From Spirodela intermedia (taxonomy: Eukaryota > Streptophyta > Magnoliopsida > Alismatales > Araceae), in contig LR746272.1 in the NCBI GenBank assembly GCA_902729315.2, forward strand, positions 3,382,035-3,446,034: a stretch of 64,000 bases of DNA, read 5' to 3'. Of the stretch, positions 12,501 to 23,200 are shown piece after piece (positions within the stretch are counted from its first letter, which is position 1; the number at the start of each line of letters is the position of its first letter). The translations under genes were made by a program, and so were the position numbers. The notes under the pieces are model-generated. The model saw nothing but the letters and a program-made list of their open reading frames with translations. It made no database searches and was not told where the DNA came from.

Positions 12501-15210
12501 GGATTAGCCTAGTTTGAAGTTGGTTATTTCAGCTGTACTATAATCTGTTTTTATATAATAAATTGGTGATATTCTTTACTATGAAAAAATTCCTCCTCTT
12601 TTATGTTCTATAACTCATAATTTGTTTTTTTGGCGTTATCTCCCTATACATTATTTTTACTGATTCTTTCCCCCGTCGTACAACTCTTTTATACTTAGGC
12701 TGAGCAAAGGGCAAAGGAGGAAAGCGAAAGGTTGAGGCAGCAAGAACGTGAAGAACTTGCTATGAAACGTAGACGTGATCTTGTGAGCTCTCTCACTCAT
12801 TCTAATCAGTTATGCTGTCAACTGGGGGATACAATATTCCTAACGTGAAATATGACTTACATTTGATCTTCTCTTTCTGTCATCTGTATCCGTTTTTACG
12901 ATAGAAAAAATTCCTTGAGAAACAAGTTAATTCTTATAATTTTTCTTTTGTCAGCATAAATAGAAAGTTACTGATTAAAATTTCCTTCTGTTCTATTTTG
13001 AAACATCTTGATTTAGACCCTTCGAGCTCGTATTGCGGCCAAAGCAGAGGAAAAAAAGTTAGAACTTCTTTTTATTCGGTGGTCTGAGCACCATAAGAGG
13101 CTGTGCAATTTCTTAAGGTATGCAATGAAATAATTTGTTAAGGCTGTGCCATTATTATCTACTCCTCCAGCACGTGAACTTCTTGATATTCTTGTCGAGT
13201 ATTCTTATAAAGTCAAGATCAACATTGTCTGTCTTAATATTTTTGCAACTTCAATTCATCTCATTTTCTTGATGTTTTTCGCACTGCAGGTTATTTTTAT
13301 TTTTGGCCCAAAGTGTCCATATTGACATTTAATTGCGACAGATAAGTTTCTGTTTGTATGCATAGTGCATTTGAATGAAAGTCAATGCGTAAAGAATCAG
13401 TGGATTCTACACATCATAAACATTTAATTAGAAATGATGACTTCATTTTGATTGGATATGTTTCTGTTTCCTAGGACAAAGACGGAACCTCCAATATATT
13501 ACTTACCAGCTAAACCATTAGAAGACGATTCAAATACAGCTGATGAGAGAAAGCAGCAGGTATCATTTCCTTAACATATTGGTGTTCGTTATAACAGGTT
13601 AGCATGGCGGTTGCTTCTGTTTTTATTATATTTTGGTGTTGAAAATATAACTTATTGTAAATTAGGACAAAAACAGGTGGTTTTGATGAGGCCCTGTTTT
13701 GTGATTCTATTTGTTAGTCTATTTTCCAGTCTTGCACTTTTCGTCTTAGATAACAGAGTTGGTCCCATATTGCTCACCCAAACTTGCTGGAGTTATGGTC
13801 AGTTCTCTAAACAAGCATGCCAGCACGTGTCAGGGGATTACCTTTGCTGGCCCAAACAGGGTAAATTGGATTGTTGGATTATTTGAGAGTTTTGTTGTCC
13901 AAAGAGGAACCAATTTTCGCAAGCTACTTCAGTTACATGGTAAACGTAATCATGAAATGAACTTTTATAAGTACATGGCCTCTCAAGACCTGCCTGAGCT
14001 ACAATTTTTATTTGCTACGTCGTAACTTTAGGAAGGGACATCTTTGTACGTTAATGGTCGATATCACTGAGGTGATGAATTGGCTTCGGCTGTGACAGTC
14101 TTCCAGAAGAATGATTAGATTCAGGGTATAAGAAAATGCCTAGATGGATACAGAGAACTGCGATTTTAATTGTAAGCTGTATGGGGGTGCCTTTTTGGTT
14201 TCAGGGCGGATGTCTCTCCTGCCATTGCTCACCACTTGCCCGTGACATTAGTTCTTCTGTCTTCCTCTTTTTTCTTGCTGTCAGCCCCTAACAACGGAGA
14301 TGTAGCTATTCTCCTGCTTCTTCATTTGGTGACTTCCATTTGCCACAACCCTTATTTTGTTGGCAGGCTCCAATTCAGTATCACCTCTTTCCTCACCAAT
14401 TAAATTTTATGTCCCTGTTTTTCTCTCTCTGTCTCATGCTCGGGCCCAAATTCCCCAGCCCTTCTCCATCAGATTAGTTCATTTCTCTCATATTTCTACT
14501 TGTTTCTGTTAAGATCCCAAAACAGGGACCAAAACAAGGGTAGAAACTAGGGCAGCAACCAGGGAAAATAACTGAAAGGAATGGGGGAATATAACTCTAC
14601 TGAGACAGGAAATAGGAAAGAACGCAAAAGGGGTTTCCGGAGGAAACCCTAGAACAGTTGGGGACGAGTTCAAGAGCACCCCACACTCCCACTGACTTCT
14701 TCCAAAAGTCCCCCAATAAGGGCCCGTAAGGGTCCTTCTATCCTCCCTCGTACTGAGCCCATGGCCCACTGTCTTAACCTTCCCTTTCCTGGTGTAAGTC
14801 ACCTGGATAATGGGCCAGGTATCGGGCCCAGCAATACACCTTGTTTGCAAGGTGGAAATCAGGGAATTGTTGACGGAGGGTCGGGGCCAATTCCCACGTC
14901 GCTTTCAATTGCAGAGTGTTGACAATTACTCCACTTCGCCTTTGAAGTCCTCGTCCTCTTTGTGAACCAGTAATAGTTGGAGCTCCTTTTTGCGAAGGTG
15001 TCCTAGTTGGTATTTCTCATCACAAGAGAAACACAGGCCTCTCACCCGTCTATCTTGTAATTTGGATTTTGTTAGGGACAGTCTCTTTTGGTTGCTGGGC
15101 TGTTTCTGAACAATTTCTGTTCTCCTCGTTGGCGCTAACTTAGTCACTCCAGGGAGGCTTGATGGTGGCGGGTGTTTTCCATCTCCCTCTTCATTTCTTC
15201 TTCATCCCTC

Positions 15211-15263
<53 letters not shown>

Positions 15264-17148
15264 CTCTTCTTCTGACGTCTTTGCCACAATTAAACCTTTC
15301 CCATAAAGGATCCTCTTTCCTTCTTTGCACAGAATCTCTGTGCAGAGACCTTTCGGAGGCGTGATGGGTCCCCTGCCCTTGCTGATGTAATGCTAGATTT
15401 ACACATCTCACTAGAAAATCAATGACTCGTATGGGCCAGTAACGTGTATTTCAGTTCCTTGATGTTCTCATAGAAAATATGCTCATAACTATTTTTTTGC
15501 CGGTGTTTCTGCTTGAAGCTCTTTATCTTCCCAAAATATTATCCAACCCCTCTTTTTGCTTCGTGGAACTTTGATGAAGTAGATAGAAAATCTTTTAGCT
15601 GCATGGTTATTTTTCAAGTAGGAGATCTGAGAGAACGGTTGGAAAGTCCAGACTTCCATTCCTTGAGAAAAAATATTTTGCTTTGACAACTTGTCCACGG
15701 TCAGTCAGATATCCTCCTCAATGCACCATAGCCGCTTTGCTAGCAGAGCCTTCTGGGATAGGTCTGCAGACTCTATCCCATTTCATTAAGTGAGCACCAT
15801 TCCAGGAGAAGCTTCTTCCAGCGCCATCCATTGATTTCCTCACTGTCTTTGGTATTTTGAACATGGACATCATACATGAATGAGATAAAATGCATCCACC
15901 TCCTAAAGGGTGTTTGGCCTTCTACTCTAGCGTTCTATCAATTTTTTCAAAATTTCAGACCAATCTTTAAGTTTTGTTCTTCCTTTAGGTAACGGTGGCT
16001 AGTATGTTTGATAAGAAATCGAGTCAAATCATAACCCACTATTCCTGTAAAAAATATCCATTTCTTCGTTGTGTGTGTGTCTGTGTGTATCCCCATAGCC
16101 TATGTTTTGCTAAGATTGATGTGTAGCCATTTCTTAAATAAGAGTTTATGCAGAAGCCGAATTTATTTCTATGAATCACTTGTTGAAGACATCCTACTGT
16201 ACCATCCCGTAAAATTACAGGGCGATAGTTCTAAACTTGAACCAAGACACGTGAGGAGACTTGGTTTTCCCACAGTGTTGGTATTCTTCAGGATGCTGAG
16301 AGGGTGAGTGGCTGCTGCAGTAGTTACGCCTGAGAGCCGTGCTCATGCGGAGATGGAGACCCATATCAGTGAACTGATGTGAGATGACCAACCCTACAGG
16401 GGGGGGATCCTTAGAATCGATTGTGTCGTTGTTGTTCGCAATGCAGGTTTCAGCAAGAGAAAAAGGATGGTTGGGAAAGTTAGGGATGAGAGGTTGGTAG
16501 AGGGGGAACTAGAGGACGGGGCCCGGGGTTGGAGATGGACTTGGAAAAAGCTATGGGCGTCTCACCCTGAGTTACCGTACGGATTTGCCATATGTGCCAT
16601 GCTACCATTCAGATTGGGTTTTTTTAACAGTTTTTCCAGTTTCTCTTCGCTACTATATATTTCCTAGGTAAGATTCAGATAGGCAGAGCAGTTCTCTTAA
16701 GTCCAATCGCAACGCATTTATTGAGCTCTCTTTGCTATTTATTTCCCTTTTCTCACAGGCTTTCCTCGACTGGAAGACTTCCCGAAGAGCTGAGCTGACG
16801 GAGTTCCAGAAGCAGATTGGTGAGCAGTACCTTGCCAACATTGAAGTGGAGCTAGAAAGGTGGCAGAACGCTGGAAGTGCCCGGAGGAGTGCACTGGAGA
16901 ATCTGCAGGAGACGATGGACAAGGAGCTGGAGACGCACCAGCTGGAGCATGGGCCCAAGACTCGCCGGGTTCCCGGCGGCGGTGCCGACGAAGAGGACGA
17001 CGTTGATGACATCGCCGCCGAGGATGACCCAATGGACGACGTGCTCGGCGTCGGCGAGAGCCGGGTCGCCGCAGATGGCGGTGATGTCCCACCCAAGTCA
17101 GATGCAGCAGGCAATGGCAGTCCCAGCCCCCAAGATGCCTCCCAGTAG
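9526..17148 (+). CDS. PNN: Pinin-like nuclear splicing regulator (ten exons)
   Basis: Exons 9526-9624, 9718-9822, 9925-9990, 10100-10291, 10378-10491, 11942-12013, 12699-12782, 13017-13117, 13475-13559 and 16759-17148 join in frame to 435 residues with GT..AG borders. The first 33 residues carry a charged helix (EEIRKEIDELHRQQRE). About residues 175-300 match the pinin/SDK/memA domain: KRNRRMLGQLLGTLEKFQEE, a long Glu/Arg coiled coil, then FIRWSEHHKRL and EPPIYYLPAKPL. The tail is acidic (EEDDVDDIAAEDD). Pinin proteins act in the nucleus with the exon-junction-associated PSAP complex (with ACINUS in plants) in alternative splicing; that role is inferred from the family. The first donor (GAG/gtccta) is weak. 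The last intron is 3.2 kb and carries an antisense gypsy fragment. No TATA box is evident. Confidence 0.92.
14507..15147 (-). mobile_element. Internally deleted Ty3/gypsy element, antisense in pinin intron 9
   Basis: Reading minus, 15147-14926 encodes the end of a gypsy gag: an RLSLTKSKLQDRRVRGLCF segment with a CFSCDEK...GH knuckle whose final Cys is lost. Just after it, 14907-14838 encodes the last part of a gypsy polyprotein (LKATWELAP, QQFPDFHLANKV). Protease, reverse transcriptase, RNase H and integrase core are all missing. The DNA from about 14837 to 14507 then ends ...GGGATCTTAACA, like the 3' end of an LTR. This is a non-autonomous deletion copy lying within the intron. Confidence 0.7.
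15208..15262. repeat. (CT)n microsatellite in pinin intron 9
   Basis: A run of CTCTCTC, slightly interrupted at both ends, lies just upstream (in element orientation) of the antisense gypsy gag fragment. Confidence 0.9.
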
Positions 17149-18523
17149 ATTAGATAGAGAGCCTCTTCCTCCCCCGCTTGAGCGGCATATTTTCTTGTTG
17201 GATAGCTACCGCATCGAGTATATCATTTGAGACTTTCTCCGGCAGACGATCCAATCCATCTCCGCCGCATTTGTGTGTGGTTCGGCATGACTCGGCTCTT
17301 AGCGCGAATCGTGATGAATTCCGTCTGGTTTCACGGCCGTCCTTTGCTTTGGAAACTTACTTGATGGAAACTTACTTGGGCCCGTATCTACTATCACAAT
17401 AAATTCCATTTATTGAATTTTTCAATGCAAACAAAGAGCCAATTTTTCCATTTGTTCTATTCTTATAAATCTAAGCTTAGTGTGAAGTAACATTGCAGGC
17501 AACTTTTCCCAAAGTTAATTTTAGTAGTTTTATAACCCTCACAACATCATGCTAACGTACTATATTTTGTCTAGATAAATAAAAATGAAGAGAGGTGGAT
17601 ATCACTTGTGATAGTGTAAATTTTCTGTGTTATGTTGCAACGAGTACAGCTCGTGCACACTTCCCAATTGGCCATATAACGATTATCCAGATGTCATCCA
17701 AAACCACAGAAAAAGGATGTTTTTTACGACCATCAAGAAGGAATTTTGGCATTGAGATTTGATGAACATGGGGCAGGCAAGTACTTTCGACGGAGTTCTT
17801 AATGTATGGTGTACATTTGAACAAGCCTGGCTTGATTACATTAGGTTGTCTCCTGCAGGAGTTCACTGGTGTGGACTCCAGAAGAAGACCTCGAGCTCCA
17901 CCTTGGTGTTCTACGACAACAATTCGGCAAGTGAGATCTAACACCTCCGCCATGCTTCATCTATTTGGCAGGGGGCTTAGGTCCTTAATTATAAAATGCC
18001 ACCCATGCTTACAACGGATAGAGCCTTCAACTTCCTCTTATGGGTGTCCGTAACGACAATAATTCTCAGTCCACTGCGGCCTAACAACGGATAGAGCCTT
18101 CAGGGTTTGGCGCGTGCCGCTTGGGGCCGCAAGCTCGGGCCAAACCCACTCTCGGAGAGAGAGGCAGAAGAGAAGCAAGAGAAAGGTCTGGGCTTTAGCG
18201 GCTCCGGGCGGATCCGTGTCTTAACAGTTTCATGGCCAAATGTTGGAAGCCCAAGACCCAAAATGGGATGGGCTTGGTTGAGTTTCGGGCTTGCCCTTCC
18301 TCTGGTACCATTATCTCATGTTTTCTTACAATTTACTACCAAATACTACGTACATTTGGCCATCTTACAGAAATTAACGAGGGACAAGGGAACCGAAATG
18401 GAGATGGCGACCAGTACAGTATCACAGGCGGCCATGCCTGGTGATCCTCTCCCATTTTATTTCCTCTGTATTAGTTACTACGTCTGCGGGACGTCTCTTC
18501 TCCCCTCATCGCTTCCACTCGCC
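17149..18523. other. Spacer between convergent pinin and HD-Zip genes
   Basis: The left part is the pinin 3' UTR, with an AATAAA signal at about 17398. The rest has no gene I can support. A 19-bp direct repeat (ACAACGGATAGAGCCTTCA) occurs at 18011 and again at about 18085. A possible copia RNase H shred lies near 17830-17950 but is too broken to call. Confidence 0.5.
17398..17403 (+). terminator. Polyadenylation signal of the pinin gene
   Basis: Canonical AATAAA about 250 bp after the pinin stop codon, just before the DNA becomes AT-rich. It is the first such hexamer downstream of the stop. Confidence 0.5.
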
Positions 18524-19788
18524 TCAGCTCCAGTTGTCGGGGCAGCACCAGTGAAGGGCGGGAAGCTGGTCGTCCGAGAAGAGGTTTCCGCTGCTAGGCT
18601 CGTGGACGACGACGAAGTTATGGTCATCCGCCATCCTCAACAATGGCGGTAGTGGAGGTGGAGTGGAGGAGGAAAGCAGCTGGAAGTGACTGTGCTGGTA
18701 GAACGGGAGGATGTTGGGGTAGCACCTGGTGCCGCCACCATCGAAGGGCCCCATGGGTGAGGGAGGAGATCCCAGAAGTTGATGTTGGTCTGACGAGGGG
18801 AACTGGTCATCCATGTCGCGGTGGTGGGGATGACTAGCGGTGGTGGTGTGATTGTCTTCGCCGTTGGCATTAACGATGTCGCTGGAGTCGCTGCTGTCCG
18901 TCGAGGAGCCGTCCTTGTTGATGAAATTCGGGAGAGGCGCCACTTCGTCCACCTCTAACTCCGCCTCGATGATCTCTTCTTCTGCCTCCGAAGAGACGAC
19001 TTTGTTGTCGGACGCGGACGCCGCCGGCTCCTCCTTCACAGCTAAGGCTGCGTTGGGGCGGGGAGCCTCTTCTTCTGTCAGCTTTGCGCGGAGCTGCTTG
19101 ATCTGTACAGATCGATCATTAGCCGTTCCGATCGTCAACAAAGGAGGAGGAACTATTCCAGGGATGAAGGGTGAATGATCAGGTCCTTGCCTCGGCAAGG
19201 AGAGCCCGGTTGTCCACGCGGAGGGCCTCGAGAGAGAGCTGGAGAGAGTCGTAGTCGGACTTGAGGAGGGCGTAGTCGCGCTCCAGCTGCTTCGTCTTCC
19301 ATCTTGCTCGGCGGTTCTGGAACCAAACGGCCACCTGCCGGGGCTGTAGGCCCAGCTCCTTTGCTAGCTGAACCTTCTTCTCAGGCTCCAGTTTGTTCTC
19401 TACCTCGAAGTTCCGCTCCAGTGCCTTCACCTGTTGAACGCTCAGTCGACGCTTCTTCTCCCCCGTTGCGCTGGGGGAAGAGTCCCCATCTCCAGCGCCG
19501 CTGCCGGCTACCCCCCCGCGGGAGAGGTCCTTCTCTCCGCAGTCTTCGCCATCTCCGGCTCCGATCAGCTGTCCCCTCTCGTCCTCTGATCACAACGAGA
19601 TGGAGGAAACCATTGCGGTGCTCAAAAAATAAGCCGGTGAAAGCAAAAGGACAAAAGAAACAACAAGAATTACGCTGGGGGAAGGGGGAAGCCTGTTTAC
19701 CAGGATCAGGACGGCAGATGGAGACCAACTCTTCACCGCCAGTTGCTCCAACTAGAGAGTGGGAGCTTCTATCGCTTGGTCTCTTCAT
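18524..19788 (-). CDS. HD-Zip class I homeobox-leucine zipper transcription factor
   Basis: Three exons, 19788-19701, 19585-19191 and 19102-18524, join to 353 residues. The N-terminus MKRPSDRSS resembles that of class I members such as ATHB6/16. The homeodomain runs about residues 72-129, with the recognition helix [14 protein letters not shown] at 113-126. It passes directly into a leucine zipper with Leu at 130, 137, 144, 151, 158 and 165. A Ser/Asp-rich acidic middle and an aromatic end ([12 protein letters not shown]) resemble the family's C-terminal activation region. Class I proteins bind CAATNATTG sites as dimers and act in ABA, water-stress and growth responses; which branch this is cannot be decided. 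Intron 2 (19190-19103, 88 nt) starts with GC, not GT, and splits the zipper. The gene converges on pinin. Confidence 0.92.
19103..19190 (-). other. GC..AG intron in the HD-Zip leucine zipper
   Basis: The minus strand reads GCCGAG/GCAAGGACC at the donor and CTGTACAG/ATCAAGCAG at the acceptor. Removing exactly this segment restores the heptad leucine pattern in frame. No GT donor near the boundary would do so, and reading through gives a TGA after three codons. Confidence 0.85.
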
Positions 19789-20162
19789 CAAGGCCAAACA
19801 GCCTGCCTTTGACTGTAGTAAATCGCCAAGCCTCGATGGAGGCCGATAAGGACAGTATCGACGAAGAAGGGCTGGAGCGGCTTCTACAACTGTTTAACGA
19901 TCGATCTACCTACCGGACAGGTCGCTGCCACAGCGGCCTGTGCAGGGCAACCGCGGCATGGAGTATGAAGAAGACGAAGATGAGAAGGATGGTGATTAGA
20001 AGATTGCCATGCTCGTCAAGGTCGGCGCACCCAACCCTGGCCTTCCTTCTTCTTCCCCATCCCCTCTCTCTCGGCGACCATAACGTGAGAGCTGCCAACC
20101 AACGTTTCTCGAGACAGTGATAGAATGGAGCGAAGGGCCGTCGGAAAAAGCTCGAAGCGTGC

Positions 20163-20170
20163 CTTATATA
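20163..20170 (-). promoter_or_regulatory. TATA box of the HD-Zip gene
   Basis: The minus strand reads CTATATAAGGC, a near-consensus TATA box 375 bp upstream of the HD-Zip start codon. This implies a leader of roughly 345 nt. The motif is seen; its use is inferred. Confidence 0.65.
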
Positions 20171-20290
20171 GATGATGGGCATTCACAGAAAGGCGGAGAC
20201 CCCCCAATCACGAGATCTGGGCGGCGTGAGGGGGTGAGCTGACCAGGTTCTTGTCCCGAGTGACCCGCCGCAGACCTTACCGAATGCAAT

Positions 20291-23200
20291 GACATCCAAA
20301 TTCTACCCAAATGAAAACTCCGATTCAAATTTCCCCTCCGTCGCCATCGCATTCGCTCTGTATTTTATTATAAGACGTCCCTCATCTCGGTTGATTTTTC
20401 AATTATTTAAACAATATTTGCGAAAGCGGACGCGACGGACCGCGATTAAAATATTAAGGGTGAGCGAGCCACCGTCCTTAATCTCACGGAGGGGTTTCCT
20501 AGTCGGGAAAAGGCGAGAACAAGCGAGCCTCATAGCGCGGCCCAGCCGAAGGCCTATCTATCCCCCGGTGGTCTGCGAGGGGCGTCACACCTACCTCGGG
20601 GCGGCCGCAGGGGCGTGAGAGCGGCCGATTCCTGGCTGGGGTCGCTAGTAGATAGGGCCCGCATCTCAAGCTGTAGCCAGGGCTAACTGGTCTATAGATA
20701 ATCTAGACCTGCCCCCGAGTGGGCGGGACTGATTTTGAGATACGATTGCCACGCCTGAGTCCCGGGGTTCCATTAGAACGAGGATCGAAAGTTAATTTCG
20801 GGCTTTTCTCTCCATTCTGGCCGGCATTAAGCCTTGTGGAAGCCCATCGATAAGTCTTTTCGACTCTCCTCTAACTAATAGATAGAATAACCCGATTTTC
20901 TTTGGCATCATTCTGGTAATCTTTCGGCGAAAGCCGCTTTAAAATGAAACCCAGGTATTTCTGTGTCGGAGACCCAGTAATGCCTCGGAAAAAGTTAAGA
21001 GCTTCTCCCCAGCATACGTAGGTCTTACGGTGCAACGTAGCTCTTTAAGAAAATTAAATTCGATGATTAAAAATCAAAATCAACTTATTTGAAGGAAAAA
21101 GTTCATGGCTCATTAGCCGTGGTTGACACGAGTCTATGCTTAATTTGAAAGGATACTAGAAGTTTTGCCGACAGTGGAACGCTAAATCATTAAAGCCAAA
21201 TACGTGATAGAAACAGTATAGAGTATTATCAAATGTATAACAACTTGAAAAGTTACTGTGAAGAAAAATTGCAGGAAACCTTGCAATAATACGTTTTCTG
21301 GTCATGAAATCAGCGGTATAAGACTGACATAGTGGTCTAAATGCAAACATCAAGACTCGTCAGCAGCGATGTATATGTGGCCCAGTAGGATTTGTCATAT
21401 TAACCCGGGAAGGGTGTGGCGCACAGCTCATATTGATGGGGAGAGATGGGCACCCATGGAAATTGAAGCAATAGACCAGCCATGAAAGGGACAAGAAGAC
21501 TACATGCCTGTACCTCTCGACCTCAACTTTGAACACCGGGGATCTTGGTCATATCCCAAAAATCTTTTACTCTAAATCCGGGCGTCGACAGGGCTAGCCT
21601 AACCCATGATCATGTCCCCTCCATGGCACGGCCTGGATATCACTTGGATGGTCAGGTCTAGAGGCCGGAGCAAAATTCCAGTAACTGGACTCAAATCACT
21701 AAGAAGCCAACTCGGACGGGCACACTTATCTCTCTAATTTCCTTTTGAAACTCAAACAAGACTTTTTTTGACTAAGACGGGACTGCCTAGGTGGAGTTTG
21801 GACACTGACGCTGTATAGTCGTAAGGTAGCGTGCGCCATCGAGAGACGCGAGCATAACGAGAACAAACTGTTGGAGACCAACGCAAGAGAATTCGAGAGC
21901 AACCTCACGGTAGTCATTTGCATATCCATTCTTCACCTTCTCCTCTCCTCCAGCGTTGGCTGGCTCGTAGAGTTTGAAGTCTATAAAGGAAAACGATAGT
22001 TACATCCCTCCCGATTCAACCTCAATATGTCTCTCCTCCCATTCTCTTTTCCCCAGAGCTCTCTCTTCGAGTACATCGATCTGGTCGTAGCCGCTACCAG
22101 TCTTGTGATCGACACGTTCTAAGACCTTCAAGGCAATATTCTTTCAACGTTTCAACATGGTTCTTTTCCGTAAGTTAATGCGGAGTCCATCCCCGATGGC
22201 TGGGTTGGTACGCCTTGATGAGAGGTTTTGATGGGTTCCCTGTTTGTTCAGGTGATCCACAGGGATGGACGTAAATGATCTCCGAGTTGTACTTCGTACC
22301 TCCCTCGCTCTAGATCTATCGCAGATGTATGAGCAAGAGAAGACTTCGACGATCTCTGAGCTCCCTCGCTCCCTTACTGCCCCGAGCTACTGCCAAAATA
22401 TGGGACTGGAAGAAATGAGGAGGGTAAGAAATCTGCGGGCCTTTCTACGGTGGTTTTCTTGTGGCCCTTTATTGTCAATTACTAAACTTATGCTTGGTCA
22501 TCATACTAACTTTCTCTTGTCCACAGGGGCAATCACTCTTGAAATTTTCTTCCTTCAACTTCAGTTTAAACTACAGTCATGAGATTTGACTTGTAGGAGT
22601 ATCTCTTTTTGATGCTAAGAATTTCTTTTTTGTCACATTTCCATCTTCAACCATAACATCATAATTTTTGAGTTCACATCATGGTACATATTAAAAACAG
22701 TCTTCATATGCTGCTGGGATGATGGCCTTTTGTGGCTTCATTGCTAATTTCAGCTGCTTTTGTAGATTATCTCACAGGTAGAAAAAATAGTACACAATTA
22801 CTTACAAACTTGGAATTATACTCGTTTTGATGAAAATAAAGTGGTCTAATGTACATAAGCAACTTTTACGAAGAACAACTGGGAAAGGAATGCTTGGTAA
22901 TCTTTCGTCTGTGAGGTGAGTGGGATGAGAGAGTTACTGAGAGAGAAGGCTGCAGTATCTCTATCGGTGCAACAGTGTGGTCCTTTATCATGTGCGAATG
23001 TCGAGAAGAAGGCAAGGAGATGGTTTACGGGGAGGACCACCCCAGTCCCCACAACAGTCTTTTCGTTCGCAGAAGTATCAGAAGACATCTACGTCAATAG
23101 GACGCTTTGGCTTACTGAATTAAAGGGTACTCTTTATTTTCTCTTTGAAAACGATTGGCCCGTTGGCGTAGCGATAGCCCCATCCGTCAATCTTGCGCCA

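Noticed and set aside
13611-14025. Open frames inside pinin intron 9
   Set aside because: They lie between well-supported splice sites, show no family, and do not extend the pinin reading frame.
16653-17114. Ser/Pro-rich and Arg-rich minus frames over the last pinin exon
   Set aside because: Antisense shadows of the GC-rich pinin C-terminal exon.
17802-17953. Possible copia RNase H shred (TLVFYDNNSA-like)
   Set aside because: Needs two frame changes in about 100 bp, so the resemblance is too weak to call.
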